Shown here piece after piece: positions 57,366 through 64,000 of a stretch of 64,000 nt of DNA. Source of the stretch: Phoebastria nigripes. Taxonomy: Eukaryota > Chordata > Aves > Procellariiformes > Diomedeidae. A program made the position numbers and the translations under genes. Location of the stretch: positions 1,136,657 to 1,200,656 of the forward strand of contig JAYKAV010001234.1 in NCBI GenBank assembly GCA_035582835.1. The letters run 5' to 3'. Within the stretch, counting starts at the first letter, position 1, and every line of letters starts with the position of its first letter. The notes beneath the pieces are model-generated. The model saw only the letters and a list, made by a program, of their open reading frames with translations, was not told where the DNA came from and did not search any database.

Positions 57366-60300
57366 TATTTCACCCTCACAAATGCTCATTTGTTATTATT
57401 TTTTAAAGGCTCTAATTTAACCAAGCCATAGTTTCCGCTACCTCCGGAATCAATATTTTCTCTGTCTTTTGACAATTTTTTTTATTTTATTTTTACATGC
57501 GGTCTCCAAAAGGGTATAATTTACAGTTAATACCATGCAATCAAAGACAATGGCAGGATTCCTGTGAGCTGAGCAATCCTGGCTTCCTAATCATGGCTCT
57601 CATGCTCTACGGAAGAATTACAATCCTGCTCAAGGAACAGCGAATACCTGTTCCCACAAACACATTCAGCTTAGTATTTTAAAGTTGTATTGAATGAGGA
57701 AAATCTATGCCTCTCTTTGCTCAGAAGGACATGACTACTTAAAGTCTAACCACNCCTTGGGAAAGGCACCACGAGAAAAGAAGATTCCCCAGCTGGGCAC
57801 AGCATAGCCCATACCGCATTTTTGCCTGTCATTTGTGTTCAGAAAGGATACCTTTAGGTGTGCAAGGTCATTTTCAGCACCATTTTGTGACAAAGACCAG
57901 CCATGTAGTGACCTCAGTGGGGCCCTGCCTTGCTAGGAACTGGTGCAAGATGACTAAATTCACATCTCATAGTCTGCTGAGTTATCATTATACCCAGCAG
58001 AGTAGTAATACCAAGTGTACTTCCTGCTATATTTTCCACACTCAGGAGATGAGTCCCACATAATACCTCTGACTTAAAGAAAACAAAAGCAGAGAAATAA
58101 GGTAAGGGCTGCTTTGGTTTGAGGTGATTCTGCAGGACTCAAATAAAGGGTAAGCACTGTGACCTTTGGTGGAAGTGAGAGGAACCCAGAGGAATCTGCC
58201 CTAAGACCTAGATGAACAGAACACACAGCTTCAAACTCATGTGTTAGGACATCCCTAAAACACACAGGTATGTGTGCGAGGCTGTTTGTTAGTGTCTTCA
58301 CTGCTGGAGAGGATGAGAGGGTTAAGCTTTCAGTTTTGGTGAAAGGAATCCGCGTACATCATGGCACTGATGCATTTTGTTCTGCATTATTCTCTCTTAA
58401 GCACTGTCTTTCCCTACTTGCAATGGCTTTGTTGGAGGACAATTACCTTCACTAAATGAAAACAACCAGAACGTGTCAAGGGTCAAGTAAAAAGCAATAT
58501 ACAAAGCAGCCAGAAATAAAGGAGTATAGGGTAGGGAGCAATCCAGTTCTTCACTTTCCACAAGGATGAAGACATTTAATCTGCTGCTGTAGCAACAGCT
58601 ATTCTACTAGTTGTGGAGTGGAGAGTAGCAGTGATCTTACTCTTTTACAGGGTGAGACCAAATGGAACAACATCAGGGCACAGCATTAGGGTGGTTTGCT
58701 CAACATGTGAGGGCTTACGTACGTTCACTTGGCAAATGGCTGGAGTATTGTGAGAGGCTTCTACTCTCAAGCTGTTTGTCACTCTCCCTCTGCCAAAGGA
58801 GGCAAGGTTTGTAGCAGAATTGGTGGGAGCTGCTTAGCCTATTTCAGAGCAAAGCCATTGACTTTGTACACTTTAGGCAACTCTCAGGCAAAACTGCTGG
58901 ACTTTGCCCTGTAAGCTGCGGTGGCAGTAATCCTTGGAAAAGGAATCATAAAGAGAAGATGGAACAACTTTAATATCTTATTTTGCTCCACTCATTTACT
59001 AAGTCAACTTGTGTCAAAATGAGGTCTTAGCACATTTTGGGGAGTTTCTGTTCACACATTCTGAACTCTTGCTGCAACCAGTCTTTTCTCAATGAAACCA
59101 AAGTTTTTGAATCTTCATTTGCAATTCTCCAAAAGTATGAGGTGCCATGGCTTTTTACCAGTGTCCCAGTAAGAAGAGAAATTCTATTTACTTTGTCTCC
59201 CACTTTTAACCAAATATAATATGACCTAAAATCAAGCGGTTCCTTGGATTTTCCTTTTTATGTTCTCACAGGCATTTATAAAGAAAACATAGAGTTCTAC
59301 ACATCAGAACAGACTGTTCTCCTACGTCATCTCATCAAATGACTGTCAAGGAAAAAAAAATCTCTGTCCCACCTCAGAAGAGGCTGTCAAGCAATGAAGA
59401 TGCACTAGCTATTTCCCCTAGTCTTACTGTTCCTGTCCCAAGCTCTGTCTCAAGAAGTGTTTACATCGCAAATTGTTGAGAATTGGGAGAATATACCAAG
59501 AGAAAGATCACTCAGTACATGCCCTGTTTCTTGTATTATTCCCTAGCAATTTGCTACAGACTACTATCAGAGAAGAACCAGTATCAAACACACACAGAAG
59601 TCACATTAGGTAACACAAGGGAGATGTAAATAAATTGCAGAGAATCCAGAAAAGGTGAAGCAGAGTTGATGCAAAAATTCAGAGCTACTGGCTTTGATTG
59701 ATAGGAGTTTCAGGGAATGGAAGAGTGTATCTCTGAGAAGGGCAACCCAGGGAGAGAGGATAATGCTTAGTATATAGTGCATTCAAAAGGAACTGAAGGG
59801 GAACAAAGGCATGGCCAACAGTGTATCCATGTGCTGCAGACAGGCAATTACTCTATAAATCACAGTTAAAGGAGACCTCTACTAGCCGGCACTAACCACA
59901 GTCCCTTACCTTCTCTGAGGGTCAGCCACTGTGATCACAGGCAAAGCCCGAGATTTGGCAGGGCAAAAATTGATATACTAAGTACTGAGACAGATAGGCC
60001 AGCATCAGCACTAACCCCCAAGACCACAGGTCCCTGAAAAAGTAGGGTCATGTCCCCTGACTGAAGGTGCCTTGAGGGGACAAGTTCTAAAATTGATGCA
60101 GATTAGATGATGGGATACCTGACCTGAAGGGGGGTGGCCACAAGGGCATGATGAGCTGTTCTCGAGAAGCACGGGCTAAACCACTTATCATGATGGTTTC
60201 ATTGCAGGGAACAGTCATGCACTATTAGTGCTGAAAGATTTCCCAGCCCTAACGGCTAGGATTTTAAGAATCTATTTAACTTTGATAGTCTATAGCCCAT

Positions 60301-63300
60301 CACTGGGAGTCTGCTTAAAGGTGTGATTGCTCTTCTTTGTATTGGAATTGCTGACAGATCCTTAACTATTATGGCGCTTACCAGCAGTAACCCATTTAAA
60401 TAGAAAGAAAGAGGAGAGCATAAATGGCTTGTGCTGTTTGAATTTGATTTACCCAGCAGCAGAAAAAAGTTCCATGTATAGATCCTTGCTACACTATCCA
60501 GACCATGAGTCTGCCCTGCTCTTTGTATACCAATATACTATAAAGTTAGAAAATGCATTATCTTGGAGGAAGGATGCTACGCTGATGGGAATTTTGGTGC
60601 TGGTTGTTTTTGAACTGCAATATGTGGCATTGTAATTCTGTGTCAGTGATTTAAATGCACTGATAGAGTTGGTGACAGCTTAAATGGCTCCAGCCCCCAG
60701 CCTTCCCTCACCCCTCCTCCCTGCCTGCAGTTCATCTCTCTTACGGATGGAAGGCTGACAAGTTCTGTGCAGGAACAATGGAGAGTGGGAGAGTAGGTGG
60801 AGAGACCGGTAATTGTTTAGGGTGGGGTTTTTCTAGTGTTGTTTTAAAATATGAGCAAATATGGAGACATTCCACCTTCTTTTTTCGTGCTGAAGTGCAA
60901 CTAGCTGTGAACCCCAAGGGAGGCTGACTGCAAGGCCATGCACCCTTTTGCCCCTGCCCTCCACGTGGGAGGAATGAAAAGAAAGTGAGAGAGAAGGTGA
61001 CTGAGTGGCCCTACAGGCTGCTTTCATCACCCTGTACCTGCTCTGCAGTGACAGGCTGCTGACAGTAGACAGCCATCTCTCTAAATCAATCATCTGCTTT
61101 CTTGTTCCTTATTCCCCTCCCAACTCCTGCTAGTACACAGCAGTGCCCAGCACAATTTGTCACAAGAGACCTTCAGATGCTGGCTTTCCCCTCCTGTATT
61201 ACTGAAGGTTAGCCAGGTGTGCTGCTCTGCTTGTTCGGAGCCACTCAAAGGGATGTGATGGGTCACTACCTGGATCCTTAGGAAGGCTGAAAGACAAGGT
61301 GGGCAACTGCAAGTGCGGGTGATGAAAATGATCATCGCTTCTCTTAATATCCTTACAATGAAGGCTGTCACTCGAACACCAGAGGGGTAAGAAGACAAGT
61401 CAAGGCTGGAAAAATACAGATACAGAATACACACTGTGCAGGACTGAACCCCACTGGGAAATAAGGTATCAAAGCATCTTGTTATCACTGCCACCCCTAT
61501 TAATAACATCAGCGACTTCAGGTACAACCTCAGCAACTCTGGAATGGTCTAAAAATACTGAGTGATGGATGGTGCAGTACCACGCTCCTGATTTACATTT
61601 GTTAGAAGCAAACATCCACAACTCACTGAGAGTAAATATGTGATGCTGTCATCCCTAACTGGTGGGAATAAAAAATGTATTACCCTGCTCTTTATCATGT
61701 GCCCTGACTCTATTTACACTTTCTCTCTCTCATGCATGCTGATATAGATATAATAGAAATGGAAAGGGTATGGAAAGGATATCTACCAGAGAGAGGAAAA
61801 GCCAGTGACTCAGGTTAATCTTGTATCTTGAAAAAGTCAGTGGTAGGTGTGTTTACTTTGGACATCTAGACCTCAGCACTTCATGAGGTCACTCCTAGCA
61901 CAAGTTACATACTCAACTTCTTTGTATTAGACAGGTAACTACACAGGTACCAGATGAAAAAAAAGATGCCTTCTGTAAGACAGATGTAAGAGACTCACGA
62001 GTCTGCCACTGTAAGCAGTAGTAGATTTCCAAAGCCCAGATTCATTGCATTCAACTTCAGCTACTTAAATTCAGCATCTGAGATGGAAACCTTATCATGC
62101 TAGGCTCCCTCTACAGTCAGGGGAGAAAGAAGCACCTCCAGAGTGTAAAACAGATCTTCAATAGCCTCTTGCTTTCCATGGACAAGTGCCTAAAGTTACC
62201 TGTGGGAGGTGGGATGAATCTAGATCAGTATTGCCTGATTTCACCTTGCAGGCTACCCTCTCCGCCACTTCTGACAGGCAGATTCTCCCCTGTGGTTAGC
62301 CCACAGTGCCAAAGCCTACTGCTCATTCACTATAGTTACAAGTTCCTTCATATTCCTTAAACTTAGGAGCAATTCTCCATAAATATCCAAAAAGGCACAT
62401 AACCATTTTCCATCAAGTTCCTTCTTTTTCAAAATCTAAGTTGTCGGGCAGGTTAGGCTGTTACAATAGGGTGACTGCTGTTGACTAACTCTGAAGAAGA
62501 GTGGGGAGGTTAGGGATTTGTGCCCTTAGCGGAGGGACAGCAATGACTGCCAATGGAGGCAGAAAGGGCTCAGAAGCTCAACAGAATGGATAAAGTGGTC
62601 AGGGACAATTCTCAGCAGAGGATAACGTGGGGAGGCTTTGGGGGTGTTGAAGAAAGGGAGCACACAGCTGACAAGGGCTGCTTCTGCGGCATGGATAAGT
62701 TAGGGTTACAAACTGCTGCAGACTGAGAGTTTGGCACCTGGCATGTGGAGCAGGGTTGGACTCTGGCCAACCCTTGCTCAGCCATAGTTCTGGGGCAAGA
62801 AGAGCTGTACAAAAAAGGCTCTGCCAAACCACCTTAATGAAAAGACTGAAATTAATGACACTCCCAGCTGCTTGTTTAAAATGACAATGTTTTTATTAGT
62901 GCTAAAATAGAATGGGAAAGACAAGGAGTGTTGTGTAAAGTGTGTGCTGGCCTTTGTGCCTGCTGCTGGGGGTGTGATCAACAACACCAGCTGGCAGCTC
63001 TTTGGTTAAGAAAAAAAAAATAATACAGTCCTGGAGAATGCAATGTGAACAAGAGCAAGCAGAGCACTCAGCGCAGGAAAAACAGCTGGCGAGGGACCCA
63101 GGCTGTCAAGGCACAAATTGCAGTCAAAGCCAATAAGAATTTCCTCCTAATGCACAGGAAGTTCTCTTCATCACTCCAGCTTCCCCACACACTCCTTCTT
63201 GGCCTTCTACCACCCTGCTTTTGGTAGTGCAAAAGCAGATACCTGTGGATTGAAAATCTTGGGAGACATGCTGCCCATATACACCTTGGCCTGGAATACA

Positions 63301-63900
63301 ACCATGGGGTGAGGAGTGGAGAGTGGCACACACTGCAGGTTTGCAAGTTTGTTNGTTCATGCAAGGTTTGGGACTTTGGACCTAGTATCCTGGGAAAACA
63401 GCTCATAGACCAGGAAAATGTACATGGTCCTGTCCTGCAGACCCCCACTGCCATGGCAGCCTCAGGCTCCCATCCAGCTTTGCAAATGTATTTCACACAC
63501 TCACAGCTCCACCTGCCATTTCTGTCCTGCAACCCGATGCAGCTCAGCTGATTTCACTCAGTTCTGCCCTGAAGCTTCCCCTGTTTTTCAGTTCTGCACC
63601 GCATAGATGATGTAAATCCAGTTCTTCCCTGCAACACCCTCAAGTGTTCTAGAAGTCATTTTATTTTGATCAAAGTCAGTCAGCTATGGCCAAACTATGT
63701 GGTGTGTTGTTTGCAGTACACCTATACTGAAGCATTCACAGCATATTTATCACCAGAGAAGATGAGCTATTTTTTCTTCCTGTGATTTGAGATACTAATT
63801 AAACCTATTTTTATAGGGAATGAGGGCATTCAAAGCCTAAAGACCATCTTTGTTTCCTAAAGCCAACAAAGTGAGACAGAAGCAAGCTGCAGAAAGAGTT
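57366..63900. other. No gene or clear repeat seen
   Basis: The longest frames here are 61090-61536 and 63068-63532, both on the minus strand. They carry no domain, signal or splice context I recognise, and the second has an undetermined base at 63354. A further undetermined base is at 57754. No RNA gene or young mobile element is seen. Confidence 0.5.
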
Positions 63901-63904
63901 CATT

Positions 63905-63990
63905 AGCTTGGGAATGAACCCCTTCTCTGACACTGACCTACTCTATGACTTTGAGCATCTTACTTTACCATGCGTGACAAATACCAATTA
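63905..63990 (+). repeat. MIR-like ancient repeat trace at window end
   Basis: The sequence 'ggaatgaaccccttctctgacactgacctactctatgactttgagcatcttactttacc' follows the order of the MIR-like upstream arm and core (ctctgacactgac, ctatgactttg.gca). It is diverged and may continue past the end of the window. Confidence 0.45.
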
Positions 63991-64000
63991 ACTTGCTGCA

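Noticed and set aside
61090..61536. 148-codon minus-strand frame as a membrane protein
   Set aside because: Hydrophobic patches are scattered, no family pattern is seen and there is no splice context; a chance frame is more likely.
63068..63532. 154-codon minus-strand frame as a gene
   Set aside because: The composition looks like translated non-coding DNA, it contains an undetermined base, and no domain or conserved motif is visible.
1..64000. tRNA, rRNA, CRISPR array or CpG-island promoter
   Set aside because: No cloverleaf with A/B boxes, rRNA core, regularly spaced repeats or dense CpG stretch could be seen on either strand by reading.

Overview
This window looks like non-coding DNA from a bird nuclear genome, most likely a neoavian species. 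Three things point there. A CR1 LINE 3' end, with the typical avian terminal octamers and an in-frame reverse-transcriptase C-terminal stretch, lies on the minus strand at about 30396-30880. Two solo ERVL-type LTRs of a kind common in bird genomes sit at 34065-34661 and 38152-38712. Many worn sauropsid/amniote repeats (MIR-like and old CR1-like pieces) are scattered throughout. I see no rRNA, tRNA, CRISPR array, CpG island or prokaryotic-style operon. None of the open frames encodes a protein I recognise, apart from the CR1 fragment. The longest anonymous frames (about 140-154 codons) are what chance gives in 64 kb, so I did not call them as genes.

Layout. 1-3.3 kb: old MIR/CR1-like debris, an exon-like hydrophobic segment, a diverged ~91-bp direct repeat and a pyrimidine-rich block. 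3.3-9.3 kb: featureless, with a cluster of single undetermined bases. 9.3-16 kb: a 14-bp tandem repeat, a terminal-exon-like segment with a polyadenylation signal, a candidate enhancer followed by a purine-rich block, and an RE1-like site. 16-24 kb: essentially featureless. 24-26 kb: a perfect CRE, the best candidate first coding exon, and a CpG-retaining stretch. 30-39 kb: the mobile-element part, with CR1 (containing a 200-N gap), a MARE/CTCF-like cluster and the two LTRs. 42-53 kb: old repeats, plus a compact exon/enhancer-like cluster at 48.4-48.8 kb. 56-57 kb: a pair of opposed CR1-like 3' ends. The rest shows nothing I can name.

The exon-like segments are inferences from splice-site and reading-frame patterns. 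They share no demonstrated transcript and should not be read as one gene. The two LTRs are independent insertions, because each has its own 5-bp target-site duplication (CCATG and CAGAG). The most interesting item for follow-up is 48446-48758. There, two exon-like blocks join in phase across a 107-nt GT-AG interval to give a 43-residue frame with a hydrophobic start, and the same interval repeats a MEIS-type motif. It could be a small spliced gene or a conserved enhancer.
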